The notes below the pieces were generated by a model. The model had not been told where the DNA came from and made no database searches. It worked only from the letters and a program-made list of their open reading frames with translations. From Phoronis australis (Eukaryota > Phoronida > Phoronidae), in contig NMRA01000171.1 in assembly GCA_002633005.1 (NCBI GenBank), positions 666,669-730,668 on the forward strand: a stretch of 64,000 bases of DNA, in the 5' to 3' direction. The position numbers were made by a program, and so were the translations under genes. Shown in pieces: positions 46,716 to 60,300 of this stretch (position 1 is its first letter; each line of letters opens with the position of its first letter).

Positions 46716-49700
46716 CTTAATCTCCACGTCACCGCGTAGCTCGGTGACGTAACCGCCCAAGTTCTGCAGAGCTTTGTTAGTCGGTTCACTCATTTGGATT
46801 CGCATTCCTATAACGAGGGATACCGGTTACAGAAATGCAATAAGTGCTTACATCAAAGATACTATAAAATCTTTGCTTACATTCAGAGCGACTAACACAA
46901 TTTTAATTGTTTGGTGAATTTCGAACATAGACAATGTAAAACATGGCTGAAAGAAAGGGGTGGAACGGATATCATTTCAATGTGTTTGTAACAGGTTTTT
47001 GGCAGTTTATCTTTTTCAGTTTGCAAAACACGTGTCGTGACATCTTTTTACGGATTTTACGTTTCTGTCTCCTTTTTTATCCTAGCGTCCGCTTTTTTGG
47101 CGCAGAACTAGAAACACCATTAAAAGTCCCATATCCGGAATGTGTGAACTAGGACTTATGTTCAGAACTTTCCGGAAAGTCTTGAACCTACCTTCGCCAG
47201 TCGATTCCATACGAGATGCCGTATTAATCGCATCCCCGAACAAACAATACTTGGGTCTTTTTAGTCCAATCACACCTGCCAGTAGAAAAATAATCATTAC
47301 GATAGTTATAAGGAGAAAAGAGTGTTTTCATGTTTGCATTCGAACCTAAAACCACCGCGGTCGCAATCAAGTGCTCTGCTGGAGGAGTTACGTAAACTCT
47401 ACTACAAATTCACCCACGCACCCACGCCGGACTAGGCTAATAATCTCATCCTAAAATTGCGTTTTTCCGTGGTAAAACTGAAGATGTTCCTTTAATCAAG
47501 AAACTATTAAAACAAGTCCACGTAGGACACGACGCTAATTGAACAGAAACCTACAGAGGGAGCCTGTTCGAATGATTCAACGGAATAAAAGGAAGAGGAA
47601 ATTAAATAATTGTAGAGGACATGGGAATTAAGATATAGGGAGCATAGAACAGTTCTCACAGGGGTTTGCCTATCAGAACACAAGTTAATGGACTTGTCAC
47701 CCTTTCTTCACTCTGTCAAAAACTGCATGCAAAGAATGAAAAGTTCTGGGTCATTTTCCATCACAAGCCCAACAGATGAGCACAGAAACTTCATTATCTC
47801 TTGTAGTTTTGACCCTTAGTTGCAGTCCTACAGATAAGCAAGGTAGACTAAGAAAAGGGGCAAAAACGCAAAATCGGCGCTTTTCACCCTAAAACACCAC
47901 TTCCTTGCCCACAGTCAACACTTGATTCTGAAAGCAAATTCCCACCAACTACAAAAATGGCGTCTAAACGTACTGTCAACCAACTAGTTTTTTTGCAAAT
48001 CTGGCTTATTTGAGGGTTACCTGAAATCGCAGACAATTTCTCAGTCGCTACCCAGCAAAGCACAATTGCAACAGCGGCGCCATCTTGAAGAAGAGTGTAG
48101 CCACAGCCGAGTAAGTGGTCGTTTGAATTCTCATCATGTTCACAAATACAAACAACCTACATTCACTTGGCCTACATGCAATACCTGACTAGAGAATGGC
48201 CCCAAGCCTGGCCTACCCCTAGATTTTAAAATTTTAGCAGTGCAAATTGTCCACGGCAGCAGTATAACAGTACAGGGCCATCACAATGACTTATGTCCTC
48301 CATATCTCTCTTGAAACCACTGTGTTTAGGGTTAAAGAAAGGTAATCTGGTGGATTTTACTCCTACCAAATATCAGGAGACCAACCGTCAAGAGACGCAG
48401 TGAGACCCTCCATGCGGTTAGGGAGATATATCGGGTGTAGTTTATACCCCTTTAAAGGAAGAGTTATGAAAAATATATGCACCCAAAGGAAAATCAAATT
48501 GAGCTTATGATCCGATCAGTGCTGGTTTCAGTTGTATTTGGTTCAAAAAGGGGGGGGGGGCAGTCAGTTCCCGTCGACTGAATTGAAGCCATCAAATTTT
48601 GGAAGGGCCGGCAAGCGTTTTTTACTCATGCATACTATGAATGCACCACAACAGTGAAATATTCGTAAATGATTTTGTTGGAGTAAGTAGCCTTTTGGAT
48701 AGCAAAACAAAAGGAGACAGCAATTTACTTATTTATCAATTTATTTCTACACCATCTCTTGTTTTTTGTACAAGTTATCAAATAATTAAAAAGCTATACC
48801 CGCGCAGCATGATCCAGTGTGTATGCCTATTCTCACTGTCAATCTCTCTTGGGGGCAGTGTCGTATAGTGAACGAGGGTACAGCATTTAGGATTTCCAAG
48901 GCCATGTTAGCTATCTGTTGCAAGTGGTCTTCAATGTCCTCTGGTACTCCGCTGGCAACCATGTAAGCATCACCAATCGTCTCGACTTAATAGAAAACAA
49001 GACTTCAATCAATTACTTCATAAAACAAAAATTCCAACCATTCACCCTGCCATCCCAGGACAAATATAATTAGTCGAATGCACACTGGTCTGGTCGTTGT
49101 TACGACAAAGTTGCGTTCTGTTGAGNATACAGGCCCAGTTCGACACCCAGTGAAGAGGACAGTTCGTCATCCAATGAACAGATCGGTGAGCCTAAGTTTG
49201 ATAAGTTTATTGTGGACTTGTATTGGAGCTATTTGGAAGGTGCCAGGTGTGTGGCGAGGGAGTCACACGGCGGGATGTAAGCAGTTTGAGTGCTTAGATC
49301 ACCCTTCAGTGGGAGTGTGTCGCGGGACACTCGGGCAAGTGGGACAGTTCTTCCTCTGTACGTGAGACGATAATGAGTAAACCCCAGTACGCAGCAACAG
49401 CGTGGCGTGTTGACTGACTCGTAAGCAAAAGCAAACAACGACCGAACTTATCACAACCGAGGTAGAGCAATGACTGAGTCGACTGCTCTCACAGTCAGAC
49501 TATATGAACAGAAATTGGCGCGAAATTCTTGCCTCCCAAAACGTCACTTCCGGAGTAGATGACGAGTAATTAATTAAATTACGAAAAGCAGTAAATAAGT
49601 GAAAAATATGTCTGGGATAATCAACGAATCTTATTTTTGCTAAAACTAACATGAAAAAGGTTGCCTTCGCCTTTAAAACTTCCGTATGTTTACTTCGTGT

Positions 49701-52700
49701 TGGAATCCAAGCGCGTTTCATGTGTGCTGACTGCTGTGGTAGCAAATGCACTGATTTTACGAATTGAACGGCACAATTGTGAACCAAAGTTATTAAATCT
49801 AGTTAGTTTGTAAGTCAACACAAACTTTGAAACGATCTTTGGGAGAATTTTTGTCTGACTTTTATGCTCGTAGTGGCGACATAGTAACGTCACTTGGTAT
49901 TTTTCCCAGGTTGCCAAACGCAATCTGAGGTCACCTGTAGGTCGTCAAATGGAGCACTATAAGTAATGATTTCTCGCTGCACATGGCTCACGAGTGTCCT
50001 ACTCAACGGAACGCAGTCCACATGGGCTAAAACAAAATTAGCCGTGCTACGAATTTGAACATTGTTTCGTGCGCGAGTCCAAATTACTCAATAAGCGCGT
50101 AAGTCCGCGACGGATGCAAACCAAGGGACATCGCAAGAGCAGAAGGAGGGTGTCAAGTACAGAGCCGGAGTCATTGGGTCTTCAGAATAATTCAATGGCT
50201 GCAGGTATAAGCGAGCGAGACATTTTTTGCCAAGATTAAACTTTCACCTCTCGTACCCGACTCGTTGTTAGTTAACTAACACGTTTTAACAGAAGCCTTC
50301 GCATCAATGTGAAACAGGCCTCTGATATGTTGAATTCTGAGCCATAGAACTTCCCCCAGTTCTGGAAATGAACCAAAATAAACAGTAACCGTTGCATTTG
50401 ATTCATTTTACGTTCAGCGGTGTCATCTGATTGGTCTGTAAGCCGGAAGTCGTCATCGAGAAGTAAATCAAGTGCAGCCGGTGCCCTTCGACGATAATAT
50501 GTCTCGTGCGCTAACGCCGACTTGTTATGTCTCTGGGTACAATAGGAATGTGAAAGATCCTATTCTGAGTATTTGTTGATTGTAGCATGATAATGTACAT
50601 GTTGAGACGTCGTAAAAAACAGCGACTTCAAAGTCATGCTATGACTTAAAAATTGAAAAACAGCAAGTCAAAATTAAAACTCATCTTGTACACGTTATAG
50701 TTGTTGATAATATCATCAAACATGGTATACAAGTCGTTCAGGAAGTTGACAATCTGAAGAGGCGTCGAGCTGGAGGAGATACGGGTGAAGCCGACGATGT
50801 CACTGAAGAAGACTGTGACACGTGAGTGATATCGTGGTTCAACCTGCTGCCCGACTTTCAGACAATCGGCTATAGATCTGCAAATGCAAAATAATTCAAT
50901 TGAAAAGTTTGATGCAAACTCGCTATGCTCACGTCTTTTAAGCGCTGTGTAAGTATAGGTCAAGTTGCATATAGATGGTGTAGTCTAGCAAGGTCCAAGA
51001 AGAATATATATATATATATATGGTATATTTCGAAACTCGCCATGTCTAGCCTTCACGAAGAAATAAAACGAAACCTTTTTGGTTCATATTTTACACAAAT
51101 TTGACATATGTATTCCAAATGATCTAGTCAAAGGTTCCATGTAATGTATGGGTAACTCACCCATACTAAAAAGCCAGCACCAGTAAATAGTAACAATTAT
51201 AGTGTTTGCGTGAACACGTTGTGCTAAAGGTTATGTAGGACTCCAGAAAAAATCCAAATTGGTCTAAATTTGGAACATTATATCGCAGAAAATGGCTAAT
51301 CAAATGAAACTTTCAGATACTACCGTTATGCAGTGTTCTCTCCTGATAGGAATTGTGTTTAAATTGTTCCGCTTTTGCATGAAGGGCTATTAAAATATGA
51401 TCTCATTAGCTCAAAAGTCAAATAAATGAAAAAGAAATCATATGTTAGGAAACTGCAACAGCTTTTTAATATCTGATCTTGAGCATCTTTATCAAATTTT
51501 AAAAATTTAGCCATGTTATTTATACCGTTATGGTGCTACCAATATACCTTTGTTTTTGTTAAATTTCACTAAAAGACATGGCCACTTGCTCAATGGATAG
51601 AAGACTGGCAAAAATAAAAGAAATCTAATTTTAAATGCTCAATCTACTTTCTAATAATATATACATTTACTCAGTTAAAATCCATAGTTTTAATGTGTTG
51701 CCTACTGCTTTTGTTACTTTTCTCCTAAAACGAGGGTGAGATGTTTTGATTCATCAAGAAGAAACAATTCAACAAGGATTACAATGTTGCTGTGTTTAAT
51801 AACCCACCTTTCAACCGGAGGTGTGATAACGATAGCCAACAATTATCTTGTCCTAAGAGCTGTGTCCGAAAATCTAATTTTATTAAGGACTACTAAATCT
51901 CATTTTAGCTGATTTATAATCGTGATAGAAAAACCATTTGACGTTAGCAAGTGAGCAGGGACAAGTTCCAAGAAAACTGACTTAGTTAAAGCAATTCGTA
52001 AATTTAAACAAATTTAAAGATAAATTTCAACTTCTCTGAAGTCCGTTCGAAGAAAATGATCACAAGTTCGACTTAAGGTTTGTCTTCCGTTCGACTAACT
52101 TAGCGGACGTGGAAGTTTCAAAGTTTGGAAGTCGAGACAAAGCTTAGACTTAAGTGAAAAATTAACTTAAGTCAGTTTCTTGAAACGTGCCCATGATCTT
52201 TAGCAACATTCTGTACTTACTGCGGCAACATTTCGTATAGTAACGTTTCTGTTTTTCTTTTCTCCATAAATAGCTCGTTCGTGCGTTGTTCAACCAACTT
52301 TTCCAGGTTGTTCGCATATTTTTCCAGTAGTTCGATCATGTTCTCCACGATATTTCTCCTAAAATAAAACCAAAAATGAACACCTATTTAATAAAACATT
52401 AAAGCCCTTAACACGTATAACGAGGGATATTACTGTGCAGCTACGCACAGCGTGAGCGTACGTGTGCGAGTACGGGGCTACTACGCGAACTATCAAGAAT
52501 GACTCGAGTCACCGTCCAATAAAATGCTCCCTTAGTCGAACATCCTCTACAATAACGCCCTATTACTCCGCGTTCAAAACAGACTAGTCTTACTTTGGGG
52601 AAGAATGAATGAACCAAACTTTGGTTGCCGACAGTGGGCTACTCCAGGACTCTGCTTCATGGCTTTTACATGTAAGTCACTTTTCATGAAAAAAAACCTT

Positions 52701-54340
52701 TAGGAATGAGTCCAAACAACTATTTCTGAAAAACAATTAACTCTCGCTTGAGCAAAATTGCAAAGTCCCTGAAAATATACATATAACTGTTTGTTACAGA
52801 AATTATTCACATTAATTATTTCTAGACTGTGACGCGCTCATATTTACGTCATCAGCAATTATGAAGTAGAAGTGCAAGACCAAATTTCTGTCTTTAGTCT
52901 TAATTAACTTTAGTCTTAATTAACTTTAGTCTTAATTAACTTTAGTCTTAATTAACTTTTCATGAAACGGACCCCTGCAATTAACACAAAGTATTAGCAA
53001 CATGCAATATGAATAAAGGAATGAATAAATAATTCAATACACAAATTATTATTGTTACCTTCCCTGGTTGATTTTCTTTATAGTACCACTTATAACGGCA
53101 AAGGTTGGTCTGGTCTGGGGGTACTCCCGCCAACACAGTTTCATCAGTTCGATGACTTCCATGTAGTTTTCGTTCTTCACCTTCACTTCTGAGTTGACGC
53201 GAGTGCTGGGGCGGAAACCCTCGTTACGAATTCGCCGCATGGTTTCTAATGAGAAATAACCACAACGCTGATGATGCTGATACGTGACCAATGATAATAA
53301 TAGTGATGATTATATTGATATTAATGAAGATAATAATGATGGGATACCGATAATAATATTAGCACCCGTTCATGAAACTAGGCCCGACAAGTAGCAGCGT
53401 GTTGCCGCCAAGTGTGCTCTCTAGACTTTTTCATTTTAATGATCAGTTGTTAGGTACGGTGACCCGCAATTTTTTTTTAATTGCTTCGCAAATAAATTAC
53501 GGTACATATTTAGCCCAGAAAGCAATCCTTTATATTTAGGATTTTAAAGATGCATAGTCTCATTAAATTGTGAATATGCAAATGAAGTAGTAATTTACAA
53601 ACAACCGCGGGTCTCCCAGTCAGCCGGAAACCACCCACGAGCCAGTTACTATTACAATCTCGCGAGACTATTTTTATGTAAATAAGTATGGCGGACGAAC
53701 ACCGGATGTCGTCCACCGACAACTGAGGTCTGGCTACTCCGCCGACACTTCTCATGGTGACCACAACGAAAGCATTCGTTCAATAATTCCATTTTGCCGT
53801 CACCTTGCACAGTCTTCGACATCATGCCATTTGCGTCTCTGTTATTGCAAATTCGATGTATTTGCACACCCAGTCCTTCTTTATTCAGCCCATTCAACAA
53901 CAGTGCAACGACTTGTCAAATAGTCTAAAGAAGGCTGACGGTTATGATGACGTCAGACACAAACTCATCAGTTACCTGTGGATGTGGTCATCATACACTG
54001 TAGCTGTCCCTCCCTTCGTTTTCAGTCATTTCGTTGTATATACCATACAAAAGTTTTAATTTATTTTTAATTCAGTTTGTAAATTCAATCTGTAAATATT
54101 CATTTTAATTTAATGTAACTTAATTTAATCTATCTTAGTTTATTTAATTTATTCTTTTTGCTGTGAGAAGACCATGCTGTATATTAGCCTTTGGCTAAAG
54201 AATGTTTTAATATCTATTATATTTTATCCTCTATGAATAAAGATTTATTACTATTATTATTATTATTTATTGTTATTATTATTATTCATTATTATTATTT
54301 ATTATTATTTATTATTATTATTTATTATTATTATTTATTA

Positions 54341-54391
<51 letters not shown>

Positions 54392-57300
54392 CTTCTCGTC
54401 CACATTTGTTAGGATGACACCGAAATCCCTGGGAAACTCCCACAGAATTGTCCTTACCTAATAAAACAAGGCACAGTTTTTATTATTTGTTTATTTCAAT
54501 ATCAAATAACGATTGCCTAATATATGGAATTTCCAGGGTTTTTATATGTTCATACTTGTTTTTATTTATTTATTTACAAATTGTTTCTTTTCCTGATTGT
54601 ACTTGTACATACGATCTGCAGAAAGTCACTAGGTGGCGCTTGCTACAAATTTAAATATTCAGTTTTAATGAGACATAGCATCTTTTACTATAAAATAATG
54701 ACTTACTAAGTGTAACACATTAATGAGCAAAAACACCATAAGTAAAGAAAACAAAAAATAAGAACAAAATCACACGGTAATAAAGGAGAACACGTTCAGA
54801 AAACATTATACAAAAACATAAACTAAGCAAAACAAAAAGCTCAGGGTAGATATTAATACAGTTGCCTATCATGACATTTAAAAATACAATCACAAAGATT
54901 TATAAGTAATAGAACATCACAGTAGTGGTTCAAATTGCGACAACCATATAATAAGAAAACTAGTTTTTCAAGCCTATTACTAAGATTTTGAAAATATAAC
55001 CAGATATGATCGTTGGATTGCAGGTTGCGAAAGAGCTGTTCACGCTCAGCGTTATAGACAGGGCATGAGAGCAAGTCGTGGGCATCACTATTAATTGTCC
55101 GACATTGTATTTGACATTTTAGTTAAATTACTTTTTTATTTTTCGTGTTTCGCCTGGGTGGAAATAATTTACTCCTAGGTGAGAATGAATTCATCTAAGT
55201 GGAGATATTTTCTACCCGGGTGTAAACATTTTCAAGCTGGGTGGAAATATTTTGAACCTATGTGGAAATAATTTCAACATTTTCAACCCCAGCGGAAATG
55301 ATATACACCTATGTTCATATGATTTCCACCACATCCACGTGAAAATTATTTCCACATGGGTTGAAATTATTTCCTCCCGGGATGAAATTATTTATAGCAG
55401 GGTGGAAAATATTTACGCGTAGGTGAAATCATTCTCATCTGTGTGTTAATTATTTACACCTAGGTGAAAAAAGAAAACAAAAAAGTAATTTACCTAAAAT
55501 GGTGATATTTTCGGACCACTGATAGTTTATCAGTAACTTTCATTTCTTGTCGTATAATGATCATATTTGATGAAATTGACTTATTTCTTTCATTTTCCCA
55601 CAGAACCCCATTTTAAAATCCCAAAAAAGAATTTGGAAACCTGTCACGAAGAAGCCCGCGAATAGCATCTAAAATTTCGATGTTTTTGCAAACACGATAT
55701 GTACGCTGATTCTGACCCGGAAGTCTTTGTCAGATCCCGAGATGTGCAGTCTGACTTTTAACCAAAACAACTACCTCACCGTGGCGATGTGGGTAACACA
55801 GCGATTGGTTACGTGACATTGGTAATGTTTTATAAGCATCGCTTAAAAACAACGATTGCTTACGTTTCATAAGTTCATTAATTAATTGATTTGAACGTAT
55901 AGAATTAATGTGTTCCGTGACAAGGCAACGGAAAGTAGAAAACCTAAAATAGGCAGAAAATAAGCAGACTGAAGTCATTGCCTGCCTACCTTACTGGACG
56001 TGATGTCTGAGCAATGAGCTCAATTTAGCTCAATGCTTTAAGTAATCACGACTTTCAAAAACACACACCGGAGTTTTCCGATCAAGCGCCCATCACCCAT
56101 GTGAACGTTTCGGAGATGGGCATTTTGTTCTGAACAAAAAAACGACGGGTGGTGTTTAGAGCACATTCCCTCAAATTGCATGTTATCACATATACCTTTT
56201 CATTTTGCGACCCCTGAAATGACCGTTTTCCGTTTTGTGCAAAAGTTGGCTGGCATCTTAGGTCGACAAATGACGCTTAATTTGTTTAATGCACCCACGC
56301 AACCAACACAGTTAAATCGTTTTGGCATTTCTACCTCGTGACTGAGTATGGACGTTTGTGAAGCATCACGCAAGATCCAATTCCTTTTCGTTCAAAACAT
56401 GACTTATAATCTGCGTTTGCAAACTACATCCCACTCACCCCTGATCACACACAGACAGCGCATTACCATATTCTTTGTGTATCCAACACAATAAACCTAT
56501 TTGTTACTAATGACTTGGGTAAAGCATCTCACCTATGGTATTCTTGGTGTAGCAAGGTCTGTAAACACTATTCTCATGGCATGGAATGGCGAAAGGATTC
56601 TACTGTGCTCTACTGTCTTATTAACTATTAGAAATGACATTTGGTTAAGTTTCACAATCTAGGGTTTGCCCAACATAAGGTAGCCATCCTCTTTTGAAGT
56701 GGTGGAAACCTCGAACTGCCGAATCATGATGCGATTTTCAAAATCTAACATTCTCAAAGGAAACTCTTTTAAGTGTTGATCGAGGTAACATGAACAAGCC
56801 TTTTATATACTTACAACACGCTAATCAACCGCCATGTACTTACCACAGTGAAATTTGTCAATTTCACAGATGTTAGGTTGCGTCAACATCACAGCAAAAT
56901 CAAGATTCCGAAAAGTGCGTTGGGATTAGCGTCATCTCGGAAACAAAAAGACTAACAAGCACTTTATCGGAAATGCCCGGTGAGGTATATACCTTCTGCG
57001 GGTCCGCTGTCGCCAAAGACTCCCTCTCTGAAGACGATCTCATGAAGAATAATCCCGAAGCTGTACACGTCTCCAGCCTGAGACCCCCTTTCAGGCTTTT
57101 CTGTGCGAAAAAATTCCGGAGCAGTCCACAACTGGTCTGAAAATAAAAGTTTTGAGTTCTGGGCACAAATAACCCGACATTGAGAAAAACAACGCGTGAA
57201 CAATCTTCACCAGTCAATTAGGAGCATCCGCTTAACCTATGGTGTGAAACAAACAGAAATAAAATAACGAGGGTTAACGAAAGTGAGAGGTGTAGCATCT

Positions 57301-60300
57301 AGTATAGACATCTTCCAGATAAAGAAAACCATATTTTTCTATATTGAGGAAAATGGCACCTATGATAGTGTACGCATTACAGTGTCGCACGTGCTGGGCA
57401 ATATTATAGCCAAGCTGGATGAGAGAAGACACACAGTACATAACCACAAAATGTTATCGTGCCATACTTCGGTGAAAACGTTCACCATTGCCATCAGTTC
57501 AAAATGTGGCGATTGGAGCGTTTTGTTTGATTTATTTAAACACTAAAGTATTATTCACCACAAGATCAAAATCGGCAAAGCGCATTTTTATTGTTTTGCA
57601 AAACGTTATATTTGTCTCATGCGACGCTGACTACAATCTTTCAAAGAGCCACCGTCCGAGAGGAGTAGCGAGAACGGAAACGATTCAAAAGGCGCACAAT
57701 TTCACGTGTGAGCGTCAGCCTAGTGCACATGTCCTGGTTTGCACGTTTGTCCCAAAACAAATGATCTGGGAAAGAGCAGTAAACGTATATTGTTTTACTT
57801 GAATTAGTCACAAAACACAAACTTGTGAAGAATGCTTCGATTTAATACGTCGTTATTGTACTAAGATATCCGATTACTATAACGTCCAACAAAAGCTCAC
57901 TTAAAATGCTTAAGGAATCTAAGCCTGATTTTTTGTCGCCATTGAAGCTTGGTTGATGCAATTTCCGGATTTTAGTCGAAGTGCGCGCACCAATGAAAAG
58001 AAATTTTTTATCAGAGACAATGGCTATGCATTTGACCAAAATACTTTTTTTTTCTTTCGAAATTTTAATAAAAATATCGAAGTGTCTGATCGACAGTCAT
58101 CAAAAACGCTGGCTTTCGGTTGACGGTAAAAATAGTCTAATCAGACGTTATTCAAGTCACCTTTTGGCAAAAAAGGTTCCTTAACAATTTGAACGTGACC
58201 CGATCCCGTCCCAGTTTTTTTTTGACCAAGCTACTACGTAAGTAGAACAGCAAGTGAACGGGGAAACAAACCACCTAGCCTTTTACCACTAAAAACAATA
58301 CGATCACCGACACCTTTTGAGTAGTTTTCTAATGTCTCATTTCAAATTGAAACAGTTAGTTGACTTTATAAAAACAGAGTGCGACCGGATAGCTACTGTT
58401 TCATCAGGGTCAATTTGCTCGTGGTATTGTGATATTAAAACACGCTATGGGACCAAACATAAAGTCTACTCCAAAGGTGGTGTTGAAATTAACTTGAAGT
58501 AAGCATAATAAACTTGAAAGGCGGGAACTGGAACGCCTGCGCTACATGACAGCCGACGATATCGATTTTTGAACGCGAGCGTAGCTCAGCTGCCCCAAAG
58601 AACTAGAAAAGTGTGCGACTGTCGAGTGCGCTTGAATGGACCGCTCGTACAACATATCTATGAGGTATTTAATGACAAATACCGTAAATGTCCGTGTACG
58701 ATAGAGCGCTTACAACAGATTATTTGTTAATTTCACATCTATTGGCGTTTATTGGAGATCCGGCGTTTATTATCTATCAGACCAGAAAAATCACCGTTGC
58801 TAATCGTTCGCTCCAAGGTCGTGATAAGTTGCTACATGTATCTCACGCATATCACATGATTTATAAAATATTATACGTGTATGTGCTCCACTTTTGGCAC
58901 TCGTTGTTTCGTTGTTATGTATATAGCATGCAAACCGGCGTACATTAGAGACCGGTTTCTACGTTTATTAATTTCAGGGTACCAAATTGAATTGCTTCTA
59001 TTGGGAACCCGATTTATTACTTGGCGGAATTCTTCGAATTCCGACAAGTATGTTGCTCTGTCGTCATTTTTTTTTGTTCGCACTCTACAGGTCGCAATTT
59101 TCGTCTTATTTTCACGAAATTTGCACACAACGTGTAGATCAGAAAGTCCTGGAAGCCTATTGTTTTTGGTCATGATCAAATACAAAATGGCGGACGTGGC
59201 GGCCATTTTGTATCCGATTTCACAGTCAAATGCTCGTAGAGGCCGCATTTTTCAACGTACATGGCTGAAATTCGGTACGATTATAGTAAAACGCATGTGC
59301 TACAAGTGTGCAGAAAATCTTTGACTTCCGGTCAAAGATGGCGGAAATATTGGAAGTGGCGCATGCGCACCCCGAAATATGGCCAAAAACGTTTTCTCAT
59401 GTAGAGGGCGCATTTGCGAACCAATCACTTTCAAACTGCTCACGTGTTTGTTGAGTTTAATAAGCTTTTATAAAAGTTTATTGAACCGGAAGTCACTTTC
59501 AAGATGGCGGCTGTGGCGCATGTTCATATTAGAATGTTAGAGGTACAAGTCGGCGGGTGCAGTTAGATTCCAGAAATCAAATAAAAATGCAACGCCCTGG
59601 AACAAATTTTTCCGAAAATATGACCAATCATACCTTTTTCTGCCGACCAACATTGACCACAGGCGAACACGTTTTTGGTCTTTGTTGTTGGAGAGGACTT
59701 ATGACAAAGTTTCGCCCGGGTACAGGGGTAGGAGAATTTCATGTCAGGTGGGCACCACTTCCCCGTATATTTACATTAGATGCTCCCCAGCCTAAATTTT
59801 ACTCAAGTCGGGGGGGGGGGGCAATTGCCTCTAACCCCTACCTAATAGACCTACGAGTCCGTGGTGACTATAAACATTCCGAAATTAGCTAAATGTTGGC
59901 TGTCTAAATCAAATCCAAGGATTTGTACAATATGCTGTTAAGTCCATGCAAAAACCATTCCACGAAAAGACATGAATTAATAATAAAACAAACAGCTCCA
60001 TCACCCATCATCCAATCGCATATTTAAGATGTCACACGGAGGGGGGGGGTGCAATTTAAACTTTTGAACACAAATGTTCGCGTGAATTCTAAAAAATAAC
60101 ATGTCGTAGGCGTTTTGTTCTTCGTTCTTTTCGGGATCAAGTAGGTTGGGCCGGGCCTCCTGTGAATTCAAACATGATCTTCGTCAAATTGGTGCGTTTA
60201 CCTGAAGAAAGTTAAATTTACTGCTCTCCAGAAAACACCAAAAACAGCTCAAATCCACCAGATGAAAGTCAATAAGTGCATAATGTTACTTCTTGGTGAA

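Noticed and set aside
54191-54461. Long Leu/Ile-rich and, at 60718-60957, Ser-rich frames
   Set aside because: They are translations of trinucleotide microsatellites inside introns.
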